A DNA stretch of 64,000 nucleotides, taken from assembly GCA_039881145.1 (NCBI GenBank), contig JAYKKI010000138.1:487501-551500 (forward strand), written 5' to 3'. The position numbers and the translations under genes were made by a program. This DNA is from Druceiella hillmani (lineage: Eukaryota; Arthropoda; Insecta; Lepidoptera; Hepialidae). Below are positions 1-11,544 of the stretch, one piece after another. A model generated the notes under the pieces. That model had not been told where the DNA came from and searched no databases. It saw only the letters and a list, made by a program, of their open reading frames with translations. Position 1 is the first letter of the stretch. Each line of letters begins with the position of its first letter.

Positions 1-440
1 TGAGATAAAAATAAAACCCTTACGAGAGATAAAGTATGCCATCCCCTAAAGACATATTTTGGGCTCCTACCATAGCAGCAACCACAAACTATGCCCATTG
101 ATATATCTAGTGGCTGCGGTGCATATTAATTAATAGGTGTCAATGCTACGCTTTGTATATTTCATATTTAGGAATCAAACTCAAATTTTCTTAGTCAATA
201 AGGTTCTCTGACAGTGCAACTATTTTTGTGACATATTCGGGTATATCAACGAATCCTACTCCATCATAGAGTCATTATATGAATTCAAATCAAGTAAACA
301 TCCACATTATGGGAAAATTATGAACTAGTTTAATCCGGGGGAAATTATAAAAGTTAATTCCGACACGAATACTATGGTTAATTGGCACAAAAAATGCATC
401 CGATTATTTCGATCACTCCATTTTTCCTTTTCATCTTATG
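1..440. other. A+T-rich background, one weak exon candidate
   Basis: No gene or repeat is evident. On the minus strand, 113 down to 24 is open for 30 codons between a possible AG acceptor and a GTAAGG donor, phase 0 at both ends, but the pyrimidine tract is weak and a run of this length is expected by chance. Confidence 0.3.
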
Positions 441-444
441 TTTC

Positions 445-735
445 TACTTTCATAAAAATTATGAAAGGTTTACGTTAGCATCCAGGAGGGGGTCAGTTGA
501 AAGTAAAGGAAATATTTTGCTATGTCAGTGGATAAGTCCTGATCACATTGAAGTCTCTGGGTATTTATAAGTATATACGTACATATGTGTGCTTTCAAAG
601 CTTAAAAATCAAAAGATATCACCCGGTTGACTTTGGACTTTGCTGTCCTTCAGTTATTACACTGAATTTTTAAACTTCTCTCCTATAGAAACTAAGGGAA
701 AACTAATTGGATTTGAACACTGCGGGAAAAACTGT
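445..735 (+). repeat. diverged dispersed repeat, copy 1 (pairs with 38,727-39,045)
   Basis: A 50-base ungapped stretch beginning near 447 (sharing TTAGCRTCCAGGA) matches 38,728 onward at roughly three bases in four. About 255 bases later the two loci share AACTAATTGG followed by TTTGA, with 23 of 27 bases matching by eye. The order and orientation of the shared blocks are the same at both loci, while the spacing differs by about 35 bases. This indicates two old copies of one unidentified interspersed repeat. No coding capacity is visible. Confidence 0.55.
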
Positions 736-739
736 AGGC

Positions 740-2330
740 TAACAGTTTTGATCCATAGACGATAACTATTGTTTGTTGTCGAAAAACAATTTCAAAAAGG
801 GAAGGAAAAAAGTGTTATTTTTTGATCACACCAGAAAGTTACTGACAAACCACGTACGTGTTCTAGACAAAAGTGACTTCTACGCGCTACTATGGACTAT
901 TGACAACTCAGATTCTATAGCACATTCTTTTCTGTTATATGACGGACAAGCTACTGTTGAAGCAAAATCATGCAACCATATTTGCTACCTAATAATAGAT
1001 CGGTTGAATAAAATTCTGACTATGTCACATTTTCATTAGTGTAATTTACAAAGGACATTTTAATGAAAGTTTTATTAGGTGAGAGCGTCTCTTTCGTATT
1101 CTTTTATTTTTATTACCTTTAATTAAACACTTTTTTGAAATTTTACTTCGGTTTTGAAATCTAGTAATTGTGGATATGAAAAGTGGTGATACAAATTTCT
1201 TTCATACTGAAATGTAAGTGGTTTAATAGTTGAAATACGTTTTTAATTTTTACCCGAATACGACAGAGGTATTCGTCATGAATCGAAAAATGAATAGTCA
1301 AAAATAACCTAATCTACTTTTTTTGGTCTAATTTTTATTTTATTTAACAAAGGAAAAATTCTTTATTTTTATTACATCCTTGATCCAGTTTGCCATATTG
1401 ATTGACACATAATTTAAAATTTAATTCTAAATGATTTCAATCTTTTACGATCCAATGGGTTATAAAATAAACTTTGTGCAAGTATATACATTCCACACAA
1501 ATTAAATAATTTGTCTAAAAATAGTAAATGATGGAACCTATTCATAAATTCACTATCAAATTTCTACAGACCGACCTTCCTTAGTAATAACTTCAGTAAG
1601 AAATTTTCATTTGAGTAGAAAAATACTACTGTAAACGACAATATTTTTTACTCTTCTACCTTGGCGATAGGCTAATTTAAATTGAATTACAGTCACGGAG
1701 CTATGAATCCCTCTATAATAGAGAAGCCAAAGCAATCGTCACGGTGGGCAGGGAAAATGCTATATGATCATAACTGTTATACAAAATATAAATAATTTTT
1801 ATGAAACAAACATTTAACTTTTCCGTTCCCCGCTTGCTAAATCTTTCCTCAAAATTTTAGACGTGGTGCCCATATAAAATGTTATTTATATATTAATCCG
1901 GTAGCATTATCATGACTGACTAAGTTACACAGTTTTGCATGATAAACTATTCAATATATATTGTTTGTGTGAACAAAACTGAGTGTACGAAGAGATTTAA
2001 TCAATTTATAGGAACGGAGATAGTAAAGTGGAAGAAAGCTCCGTATCTCAAAGGTAAAAAAAACTAAACTACTGCAAGATCACTCGTGTGTCGGTTAGTG
2101 TCTCTGATATTTTTTCGCAGAAACAATTCGACAAAAAAATTTTACTTTTATCATTATAACAAAGCAAATTAATCTGCACAAATCCAAATAGAAAACGTTA
2201 AAATATTTTTTGGAAATTGTAGGACGGGCCAATCAATTACTCGATTTTTTATTCACGTATCGTGCGGTGTACCAATTAAAAGGACAAATTACAGAAGTGA
2301 AAATTTAATTAAAAATTTGTGGGAAATCTG
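740..2330. other. A+T-rich background
   Basis: Nothing clear is seen. An 88-codon frame at 773-1,039 begins at TTG and has the length expected by chance. A balanced pocket at 1,692-1,764 follows a possible acceptor (ATTACAG) and reads open for about 24 codons to a TGA, too short to call. Confidence 0.3.
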
Positions 2331-2359
2331 CCTATGACGATGCCTATGACGGAGAAATG
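2329..2359 (+). repeat. 12-bp tandem pair containing a 20-mer shared with 3,758-3,777
   Basis: TGCCTATGACGA is followed directly by TGCCTATGACGG. The 20 bases at 2,340-2,359 (ATGCCTATGACGGAGAAATG) recur exactly, in reverse complement, at 3,758-3,777. The match stops at the 3' side. Confidence 0.7.
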
Positions 2360-2405
2360 TCCTAATTGTTGAGAAACTCGTGGCATTTTTATGCATGTGA
2401 AAATT

Positions 2406-2424
2406 ACACACACACACACACACA
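2406..2424. repeat. (CA)n microsatellite
   Basis: An uninterrupted CA dinucleotide run of about nine units. Confidence 0.95.
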
Positions 2425-2973
2425 TTTTTGAGATATAAATTTATTTATTTTTGCAATATTTACTAAATAAATGCGCACTTTCAATAGCAAAAACAATGGA
2501 ATGAAGGATTATATTAACAGTTAAATATTTAAATATAACATTTCTTTCAACTTTTGCTTTCGCTTTTGGAATGCATACAAAAATCTCTCTATATTCCTAT
2601 CCAACGTGCACAAAATATTTCACACATACTATATATTTTACGACTTATGAATATTATTATCCTACATAACATGGCACAGCACGTGCCAGAAGAAGAGATA
2701 TGATCTAAGTTGGCTCCTTTTAATCGAAAATACTTGAAGCTTAATATTTTTTAGATATGATCTAGTCAATACAGTAATATTCATTAATGCCGACTGAACC
2801 TTACCCGACTAAAGAACTACGCATTCTACTTAATGTTATATTTCAATTATAAATATATTTGGCGTAGAAAATATTGTTGTTATTTTTGTAGAATATAAAC
2901 GAAGACAATCTTAATCAGAGTTTTTGAGTATTGATTATACTAAGTCACAGCAATACAAGGTTTCATCACCAGA

Positions 2974-3340
2974 CATATTCATTTTATGATCCCATGAAAA
3001 AAGGGAAACCTGTATAGTTGCCTCATGTCCGTCTATCTGTTTTTGCGTTTTTGTCTGTGGGACATATGCATGGAATTTTGTAAATTGTTCATAATTAATA
3101 AATGGTTCAAACTTAAAAATATTTTAAATATGCTCCCCCATGCATGTAAAGCAAGAATTTTTTTCCTACATCCATTAAGGTACCACTGGCAAGGTCTTTC
3201 AAAATAATACTAAGTTTCCACTGACCATATTCATTTTTAAGCCCATGTCAAATATTGACCCTTATTGACGTGCAATATACGTTTCGTCCATTTTTCAATC
3301 ATCTGTTTGAAAAATCTGGAATAATTTCAAATAGTACCAT
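2974..3340 (+). repeat. diverged tandem duplication, period about 252 bp
   Basis: CATATTCATTTT followed by CCCATG occurs at 2,974 and again at 3,226, in both cases preceded by GGTTTC- or AGTTTC-like sequence. The first copy is followed by a GTCCGTCT tract near 3,028. The region looks like part of an old interspersed repeat. The 60-codon frame at 3,025-3,207 lies across the repeat and starts at a chance ATG, so I do not call it a gene. Confidence 0.45.
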
Positions 3341-3592
3341 TAAATTATAATTTTATATGAAAGTATTTCGGTTAAGTAACATCGACAATTTTTAGAGATG
3401 CAGACAAATATAGAACTCTGCTTTGCTATTTTTTCTATATATATTTGCATTATAAGTCAAGTGTTTAATGTAAATATTGTAACTTTATTTTAGCAAATAA
3501 TCCACAAACGAAATATAATAGCGACATCCGTAAAATAAATCTATTCTCCTTGAGAAAGTCTCACATTTTTCTACAAATATTACTAAGTTATT

Positions 3593-3870
3593 TTTATTTT
3601 CATATAAATATTTTATACTACTTTAGATGACAAAGAAAAATTATCTCACCTTATTTACGACCAGCCATATAGTGCTCAGGTAGTCCGCGCCCGATTCAGC
3701 AAATTTCCTATATTGATCTTGAGCAGGGACAAGTACATCTTCGAATTTGGTCGTAAGCATTTCTCCGTCATAGGCATTGTTAGACTAAAGTTAGGGAAAA
3801 CTTTCTTTTTAGGTAACCTTTTACAGCTGACAAATTTCATAACTGTTTATGTATACAATATAAAATGAGA
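3593..3870. other. coding-like block, strand unresolved (possible 135-bp exon on minus strand)
   Basis: This pocket is less A+T-rich than its surroundings. On the minus strand, 3,784 down to 3,650 forms a well-framed internal exon candidate: a TTTAG acceptor after a TTTTCCCTAAC tract, exactly 45 codons open in phase 0 with a mixed, soluble-protein-like composition (A, D, E, G, K, Q), and an AAG|GTGAGA donor. On the plus strand, a different frame is open for 86 codons from about 3,612 to the TGA near 3,870, without an early ATG. Both cannot be the product. I recognise no domain on either strand. The bases at 3,758-3,777 are repeated inverted at 2,340-2,359. Alternatives are a decayed transposon gene fragment or a chance pocket. 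Confidence 0.3.
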
Positions 3871-3879
3871 ATATTATAG

Positions 3880-5148
3880 TTTTATGTTGCATTCGAAATC
3901 TTGTCGCAATCTGTATCGACAAGTTTTATGTAAAATTATAATCATGGTAAAGAAAAAAATCACCTGGAAATAATATTTCCTTTTCACGGCTGACTCAATA
4001 CCTGGATAAATCCTAGCTTCATTAATGAATAATAATAACTCAAACTGAATAATAACAAATAAGTACGTAATATAAATACTACGAGACATATATTTGATAA
4101 TTCATAATATATGATTCTAATTAATAAATAGAATACTTTACAAGATTTAAGAAAAGAGACAGTCTTTTTATTTAATAACAGTGTAGCAATAAGCTCATTG
4201 AATAAAACGCCAATCCCGCCTATTTAAGACCCGGGAAAAATCTGGTACTCTGTAACAAAATATATTGGTTTTTTCTTCACTGCGCATTTTAACTCTCTTA
4301 GCGTTTCAACCCTGTCAACTCTACAAGCGTAGGTAATTTAATTTATTCTTGTACGACACTGCATTTCGACAGTTACATAATAATAAGAGGGTTCTTTGCA
4401 TAATACTAGCACAGAGTATCTAAATATATGGTAATATGCATGAGTTTGTACGCATCAGATCTTAATATTAACAACCTCAAAAATCACATATGATGCTTTT
4501 GAGGTTGCGATATGTATGAGTAAATATACGAAGAAAAAAACCAAAATATTCAATATATATCACCTGGTCTAGTAGAAACTAATGAGCATGTAAAAATGTG
4601 GATGCTATCTCTTTGGAATCACTTAAGATTTCCAGACCAATATTGTCAATAATTTAATTTAAGCTGTAATCTAATCGTAAGTCAAATTTCATTAATTACG
4701 TAGTTGCAGAGTAAAAAAATCATCTTCATTATTTTTAAGTTCATAATTAAATAAGTCAGGTACGAATGATTTTATTGTTTTAATAACATTTCGTCGCTAC
4801 TTGCGTAAAAAAAAAAATTACAATAAAACCAATACTTTCGTTCTTATAAATTATTTTACCTCGAGAGACTATACAAATCTGAAAACCTGTTGGTCTGCAA
4901 AACGCCTATAAATAAATAAATCTAAAGAAGGAAAAACATCTAAGAGCCTGTCATTATGGAGACAGTTATTTATCTTCAAAGGGCATAACCATTTATTTTA
5001 TTTTTGCTGGAAATGTCTAATTCATTTTCTTTTGTCGAATAATTGCCATTTTATTTAGATTGACAGATTTCAAATATGAAAATATTAATTCACAGATATT
5101 TTCGGAACTAGATAAAACACGATGACTAGAAATTGAATTTTGAAGTTG
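3880..5148. other. A+T-rich background
   Basis: No gene or clear repeat is seen. The 71-codon minus-strand frame at 3,874-4,089 is rich in I, Y, L and F, as expected from translated A+T-rich sequence. Confidence 0.4.
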
Positions 5149-5231
5149 CAGTAAAGCACAAGTGAAAACTAACATGAAAAGCAAAAATAATATTTTTGCT
5201 TTTCATGTTAGTTTTTACTTGTGTTTTACTG
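5149..5231. repeat. near-perfect 83-bp palindrome (41-bp arms, 1-base centre)
   Basis: The left arm (5,149-5,189) is the reverse complement of the right arm (5,191-5,231) except at two positions. Both differences are G in the left arm opposite T in the right arm, so a plus-strand RNA would still pair throughout through G:U wobbles, whereas a minus-strand RNA would have two C-A mismatches. The core is GCAAAAATAATATTTTTGC. The flanking bases pair only weakly. It could be a small fold-back element, a MITE relic or a hairpin RNA source. No open frame or terminal duplication is evident. Confidence 0.85.
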
Positions 5232-5239
5232 TTCATCAA

Positions 5240-7190
5240 AAGATGCACTTTATTTTCGTCTTATATTTTACTCATATCAAGAAAGAAGACAATTTCCAAT
5301 TCAACATATAATTAAGTTTTTCAGCCTTCATATTTTATCAGAAAAAAACTAAATTCATTTATTAGTCATACTCATTATGGTTCCACACTTCCAACGGATT
5401 AGAGACTTAAAACTTGGCGCATAAAATTGATTCCAGTAAAAATATATGATGATTAGTTAGGATTTGATGGTGAAGATAGAAGATGGGCAAAAAATCACTT
5501 TTGACAATGAAGGTAGACCCTGAGAATTGGAGTTTATTTTATTTCTTCTTGATAAGTATTTCTTGCTTTTTAGCACATTCGAACAAAAATTTTTTTTAAT
5601 ATTTTTTTTTTACAAATTAATTTTTAAATTAAGTTTATCACTCTGTATCTTAGTTCTGTATGAGTTTAAGTCACGCAATTTGGTTAACGGTTTTGTTTTT
5701 AACGCCACCTGTTTCTGATATTGCGTTAAATAAAACAATTAAATTTTTCTACCCGTACAATATGGTGCATTCTCGTACCTTCCACATTTTCCCAGATTAA
5801 TGCCGCTGATAATAACTTATCGGTTTGAACTGTATTACGCTTATTGTGGTACAGTCTCTATTAGTTCATTAAAGTGGTGTATCAAGCTTTAATAAGTGGT
5901 ATACCTAGGAATTTCAAGTAAGGCAAGCCCACATACCTGTACATATATAAATCTTAATAACTGGATATAGTCCAAACGTATTGAATATTGACGAAGAAAA
6001 TGCCATATAAACAAAACGATTTAATTAAATACAAATTGAATTTTGACTGAGTTTTATGCAAAGGGCAATTAAAAATGTATTTACGTAATTTTTTAAGTCG
6101 CCTTGTTGTTAAATCGGGGGTAGTAAACTTGTTATTTCTGAGTAAACATAAAACGTTAACCTTACGCTTTCAAATCAATCAATCTACACATTGTCAACTT
6201 TTATAGATCACAATATTGTTTCTAACTCATGTCTAGGTTTCTGTACTTCAGGAAAAGATACGAAGCCATTATGAGATCATTTACATATTTGCCAATCACA
6301 TCCATTTTCTTGGTATTTGGTATAGTAATAAAAAGTATATATATTTTTCATATTTCCATAACATAGTAAACATAACTAAAACTCAAAAATATTAATTTAG
6401 GAGTAGGAGCAAGTTTAGGACTTGAAACATTTTTTTAAGTGCATATAAAATGTGGGGTGTCCTTTGAAAGGATTAGTTACAAAGGTTTCAAAAATAATTA
6501 TAGTTAATTTAAGTAATTTCATTTGCCTCTCTTCCCCTTATTTCTGAAACTACCAAGTCGAAAATGATGAAAAAATAGGATAGATAAAATCTGACTAGAA
6601 AATTATACAAAAACTATAGCGATATTTTGTTAGCTATATTATCGAAATTTGTAATAGACCTTAATACAACGATGGGTTTATCAACGTATATGATGATTAG
6701 ACATCGATAAAATAGTTAGTTTATACTAAACAAAAAGTGAAAGCGCATTGGAAACATGCTGGGTCCATAAACCTTAAAAAAATTATAACTCATTCAGTGT
6801 AAAAGTATGAACTATATGTCTATTACAGAATAAAGATACACACTAAAAATTGTAGACAGAAGCACTAAACTCACATTGTCGATATATTTCAACACAAAAC
6901 TAGAGCAATGTTCGTAGGAATATAATAGTTCTTTAAATATAATAATATTTCTATATCTTTAAAACATATAGTAAACAATATATTTACATTGCGAAAATTT
7001 AACGGAAATGTTATGTACTCATAAATAGGCTGATAAACGAATGCCTAAAAGTGTGCGGAATCCTTGTAGTACAAGTTTTTTGATAATAAAAATGAAAAGT
7101 ACGCAGGAAAATTTGTCAGTATTCACATACGAAAACTTTAACCGTTCTTTAGCTTCACACCAAAACTTCTTTATTACTTTGATCTCTTTT
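5240..7190. other. A+T-rich background
   Basis: Nothing firm is seen. An ATG-initiated 45-codon hydrophobic frame lies at 6,229-6,366 on the plus strand, the same strand as the receptor-like frame that follows. It begins with MSRFLYFRKR and then a stretch that could span a membrane. Its length is within chance. Confidence 0.3.
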
Positions 7191-7192
7191 GA

Positions 7193-7903
7193 AACTTCGT
7201 TTTTGCTTATTTACTGAATACGCAACAACTTCAAGATTGGTCAAAACTTCCTATTATAAGCCGGGCTTTGTTTGGAGTTTCGGTTTCAGTACATTTTATT
7301 AATAATTTACCAGCATATAGAAATGCATTTTCCAAAGTTTACCCTAATTATGAAAAAGAGATCGGAAACCTAATAAAGATTTTCAGGCAAGTTGGGGCAA
7401 CTAATTTGAAATTTGTGTGGTGTTACATATGTTTATGTTATAATTTGTCATATTTAAATTGTGATGTTTATTATATTCCTGAGTTTAAAGTTCATTATTT
7501 AAATACTTAGGGCATGTTGATATTGAAGCACATGAAGTGTGGTAAGGGCGCGGCTGAACTTATCTTGATTTCAACAATATTTTATTGTTATTTTTGTTCT
7601 TTGGGTTTATATATTCAAGCTTGGCTTTCACTTATTACACTTCCCTTGTTATATACTGATCTCGAGTATAATTTTGTTATCTTACTTTCTTTGAACTTTT
7701 CAATGTTTGGAGGCACTTTAAATGATCTCCTGGGAAAGGAACAAGTCATCTCCCACTACAGATGCTGTTGCTCATGTTTCTTGAGTTTTGCCCTCCATGC
7801 CGCGGATGTGTTTTATATTTTTTGTTTGGTTATATTCAGCATTTTAGCGCACCTCTTCCGTCAAATCAGACTGGGGTTAAAAATTGGTGAGGATAATTTA
7901 TAA
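7193..7903 (+). pseudogene. hydrophobic receptor-like open frame with one in-frame stop
   Basis: One frame stays open from the TGA at 7,190 to the stop at 7,901, broken only by a TAG at 7,508-7,510. That is about 236 codons with a single stop, where roughly 17 would be expected at this composition. The second half, from the ATG at 7,514, holds a long hydrophobic stretch (about residues 16-55, including LGLYIQAWLSLITLPLLY) and then YNFVILLSLNFSMFGGTLND. A membrane segment followed by a short LN-type motif before a loop is loosely like insect gustatory receptors, but this is a weak resemblance. There is no convincing start, and no further exons are recognised. The last codons run into the degenerate satellite that begins at about 7,868, so the natural end is lost or lies in another exon. 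It is either a decayed membrane-protein gene, an exon with a sequence error, or chance. Confidence 0.25.
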
Positions 7904-8212
7904 CAAATATCAAGTAAAAAAATTAGCAAGAATAAGTTCGGTGATTGCCAGTTTAAATATATTGCTACTATACTATTATTAAGAATCTGTTCAGCACTAA
8001 ACATATATATATTATGATAAAAAATTTATGAGGATCAGTTCAATACTAAGTAATAAAAATTAACCAAAGCTATAGAGCGATCATAACCAAAAAAAATTAC
8101 AAGAATTAATTCAGCACTTTATACACATTGGGATTAAAAATCAATGAGTACCAGTTCAAATTTATTCCTCCAAAGAAAATCAAAGCAGCAATTCAGCCCT
8201 TAATATATATAA

Positions 8213-8270
<58 letters not shown>

Positions 8271-8692
8271 TATGTAATAGCAAGAAATAGTAAAGAATAT
8301 TTCAGATATATTGCGACTAAAAAATTATTTAGGAACAATTCAGCGCTTAATATTGCATATTAATATTGCAACTAAAATTATATAAGAATCGATATATTTT
8401 GAACATATATTTGGAATGAAAATTTAGTTAGGAAGAGTTTAGATACATTGTGACTAAACTATTAGCGAGTATTAATTCAATAATTCGTAAATATTACGAC
8501 GATTGAGATATTTAAAACCAATTCAGTTATGAACTAGTAACAAAACGTTAGTAAGGACCAGTTCAGCACTTAATATGCATGGCGACTAAAAATTAGTGAG
8601 GACCAATTCAGATATATTGCGACTAAATAAATAATAATAATCAGTTCAGATATATTTTGAATAAAATATTACAAAATGATTGTTCTGTGCTT
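7868..8692 (+). repeat. degenerate satellite array, about 15 units of 37-50 bp
   Basis: Successive segments carry the same order of words: ATTGCGACTAAAAATTAG, then TGAGGACCAATTCAG, then CACTTAATAT or GATAT. The clearest units are at 8,536-8,625, and recognisable variants extend back to about 7,876 and forward to 8,692. Unit length varies, and several units have lost one word. An (AT)n array at 8,216-8,264 interrupts the series. Examples of the conserved core include GGACCAGTTCAGCACT near 8,556 and GGAACAATTCAGCGCT near 8,331. It looks like an ancient local tandem array decaying by point mutation and indels. Confidence 0.7.
8216..8264. repeat. (AT)n microsatellite
   Basis: An AT dinucleotide run embedded in the degenerate satellite. 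It probably expanded from the TAATATAT end of one unit. Confidence 0.95.
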
Positions 8693-8739
8693 AATCCTTT
8701 TTTTTTGTAAAAATATCTAGCTATAGATCATAAACATGG

Positions 8740-8850
8740 AAGTTTCAATGTTAAGCGGCACTTACTCTACAAGTTGGTGTCCTTTACTGTACCAGTGCTT
8801 CATGTTTACCATCGCTGTGTGCCACTGACTTGATTTCAGCTTAAAACATA
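8740..8850. other. balanced-composition pocket; weak exon candidate
   Basis: On the minus strand, 8,839 down to 8,766 is open for 24 codons plus two bases between an AAG acceptor and an AGA|GTAAGT donor. A short plus-strand ATG frame also spans the pocket. A further minus-strand pocket at 9,105-9,058 ends in AAG|GTAAGC in compatible phase 218 bp upstream on that strand, but its acceptor lacks a pyrimidine tract. No protein family is recognised. Confidence 0.2.
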
Positions 8851-11340
8851 ATTTAGCCACGTATAGCATCTACAAAACACCACTAAGGAAATATCAGTTT
8901 TAACCGTAAGTAAATTTTTACAAAGACAAAATAACGCACAAACATGAATATCATAAATTTTAACGTAGTTATCCACAACAAATAACACTCAAATATAATT
9001 ATCTACAATAAGCATTTACTTCAAGTTTTCTTTGAGCTCGTAAAGCACTTTGCTTACCTTTAATGCGGAAGGTGTACGAACGGAAACCGATGGGTATGGA
9101 TTACTCTTCGCAGATTAATTTTAATATTTCATACTTCACAAGCCGTTACGTGCATAAAATAACTTTCTCATTTTCCGCCAAATTTTCACAATCTTTTTCG
9201 TAACAAATTTTAATGACAAATATACACACGATTCTCGCTTTCAATATTTTATTTACTGAGGGAGTATAAATAGTGTATTAATAAATATGGCGGTAAACGA
9301 AAGGCGGTAAACAGAGGCTAAGAGATCACTTCGATTTACAATAGTTGGGAAAATAGATGCGAAGTTCACTTAACTTTAAAAATAAATAAAAATATTAATG
9401 ATTTCTAAAAGAAAATACTGCAAAAAAACATTTGATAGAACGTCGTTTTATCCGTGTATGCCTCCACTATTTAAAAGCTAAGTACCTTAATAAATAGAAA
9501 ATACTGGTAAATGCAGTAGAAAAATCTGGCAATGTACACGTTCGTTCAAGAGTGAGTTTTAGAATTACAAAATAATACCCCTATTTACATTACGACCCTA
9601 CTGTATACTATTCCAATCTTGTGTCTCTCGGCTTCCTCTAGAACTTTTTTCAGATCTGCTTTTTTCAGTTACGAATTTGTATTAGTATTATTCAGTGATT
9701 TCATGGTCCTTCTCCAGACAATCTGACTTTCCCTTGGATTTATTATTCATAACCGGAAGAAAGTGATTTTAAAAATTTCCAAAATATTCTACTCGTGTGC
9801 GTTCTTATATCTTAAGTAGCTCCCAAGTTATGACGATCTCGATATTGGATTCAGTGAAGCATGTCGCCACATTCTTACTTTTGAAGTTATGGTACATACA
9901 CGTAGACATCGCGTATTCCGTGCTGAATATATAATATGCATTTACGTATAGTCGAAACTAAAAATCTTCCTGTATGGAACCAGGTAATTACTTTTCTCCT
10001 TGATCAGTAGCTAATATATTTTTACATTTTCTATTGTATTCCATCACCGTCTATGGTGCAGTAGTAGAACTTTAGATTGTCGTAAACTTTTCGATGAAAT
10101 TGATTTGGGCGAATCTATGGAACAGAAGCCAAACCTTTGATTAATTGTAATCTTTATAATTTCTTTCATTTTTTCAAATAACCTGTTCACTAAAAAACTC
10201 AAAAGTCACGCGAATGAAGTCCAAATTTATGATAATAATTACATGGAAATAATAGCAAGAACAATGAAAAATTAACTTAACTAATAGATTTGATTAGAGA
10301 AAAACAAAAATAGTATGAAAATATTGATATAGGCTTTTGCCTCGATACGACTGATTAAGATTATTGGCAAGAAGTAATTTTTTTTAATTTAGCTCAAGTT
10401 AACTTATTTTATTGTTAAATTCACGTGTTATGCAATGTTAACTTTCAAATCCGTAAAAGTCCCTACCACCCCCTTTTTATTCCTGAATCTCAATAATTAT
10501 TAATCATTAAAGTTTCTAAGATCATGTCGGTTGGTGTATTTATCTTGACAGTTAATATGTATGTAAAATTGAATATGTTAATTAAAATATTATTAAGATC
10601 ATCTGAATAAGAGGCTAAGTTTTTTCAACTGATTTGTAAATATGTCAGTTTGTTTAGTCAAGTTATAGTTTATGTAATAATGTTCATAGAAGTCAGCTTT
10701 CCCATACTACTATTATAAAGAGGAAAATTTTGTAGTTTCATTAATTTTCCAGGATTATTTGATCTAACTGAGACAATATATATATATATGCATACAAAAC
10801 TAGATCATTTTAATTTAATAACTAATTTTCGATATACTGTAATGGAACAAGAAACCTTATTACCTTCTACATCCGTCAATTCGACATATTTTTTTTAATT
10901 ATTTTATCTTCCCATAAAAATAAAATATGGGTCCATTTTTCTTTATACCTACTGTCAAGTGAGGTATCATTGATTTTTTTTTCAAACGGGTGCATATGCT
11001 TATAATGCGTAACCGACGGATTTGAAAACTTAAATAAATTCTAGGTTTCAGTGACAATTTAAAAATCATGTTCTATACACTAATTATGACACTCTGGAGG
11101 AATATAGTTTTCAATAATATGGATGAAAGTTAGAGGTTGGGCACTTCAATGTTCTTATTATTTCTTAATATCATTTTACTAAATATTTTAATTAAAAAAA
11201 ATTAACATTTTGACGACTAATCAAAATCTAGATACTTTATACATTACTGAGATGATGAAATTTAACAATAATTTTTTACTTTTTATGTCTATCTTGATAT
11301 CACTATTATGAAATGATTCTCCCAATTAACGATCGTGAAA
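8850..11340. other. A+T-rich background with a two-strand coding-like pocket
   Basis: No gene can be called. The stretch 9,600-9,960 is less A+T-rich and reads as short mixed-composition frames on both strands, broken by several stops, which would fit a very old retroelement fragment but matches nothing I can name. A TATAAATAG word at 9,265-9,273 is expected by chance. GGCGGTAAAC is duplicated near 9,290-9,310. Confidence 0.3.
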
Positions 11341-11541
11341 ACTTCGTAATATTCCACGCTCAAAGGAATATGCATGGTTACAGTTATCTGATAGAGAACA
11401 CCAAATGGCATATAAGAAGATATCAACTGACTGAATATTCAATGGTAATTGGGGTAGATTAGTTCTATCTACTCTTCATAGCCATATACCAGAGCGACCT
11501 AATATCGGTGATATTTATGTCTATGATGCATATAAGTTTTA
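11341..11541 (+). pseudogene. coding-like remnant with an in-frame stop
   Basis: The frame beginning near 11,341 reads about 66 codons of mixed composition, broken by one TGA. It includes WLQLSDREHQMAYKK before the stop and NWGRLVLSTLHSHIPERP after it, and ends at a TAG. The composition is unlike neighbouring chance frames, which are dominated by I, K, N, F and Y. The length alone is not significant. I recognise no family. It may be a fragment of a decayed transposon or gene. Confidence 0.25.
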
Positions 11542-11544
11542 GTG

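Noticed and set aside
773..1039. 88-codon plus-strand frame
   Set aside because: Starts at TTG, has chance length for this composition and shows no motif.
4290..4326. 31-nt micro-exon between CTCTTAG and GTAATT on the plus strand
   Set aside because: Too short to separate from chance splice words.
9265..9273. TATAAATAG as a core promoter
   Set aside because: Several such words are expected by chance in 64 kb of this composition and no gene follows.
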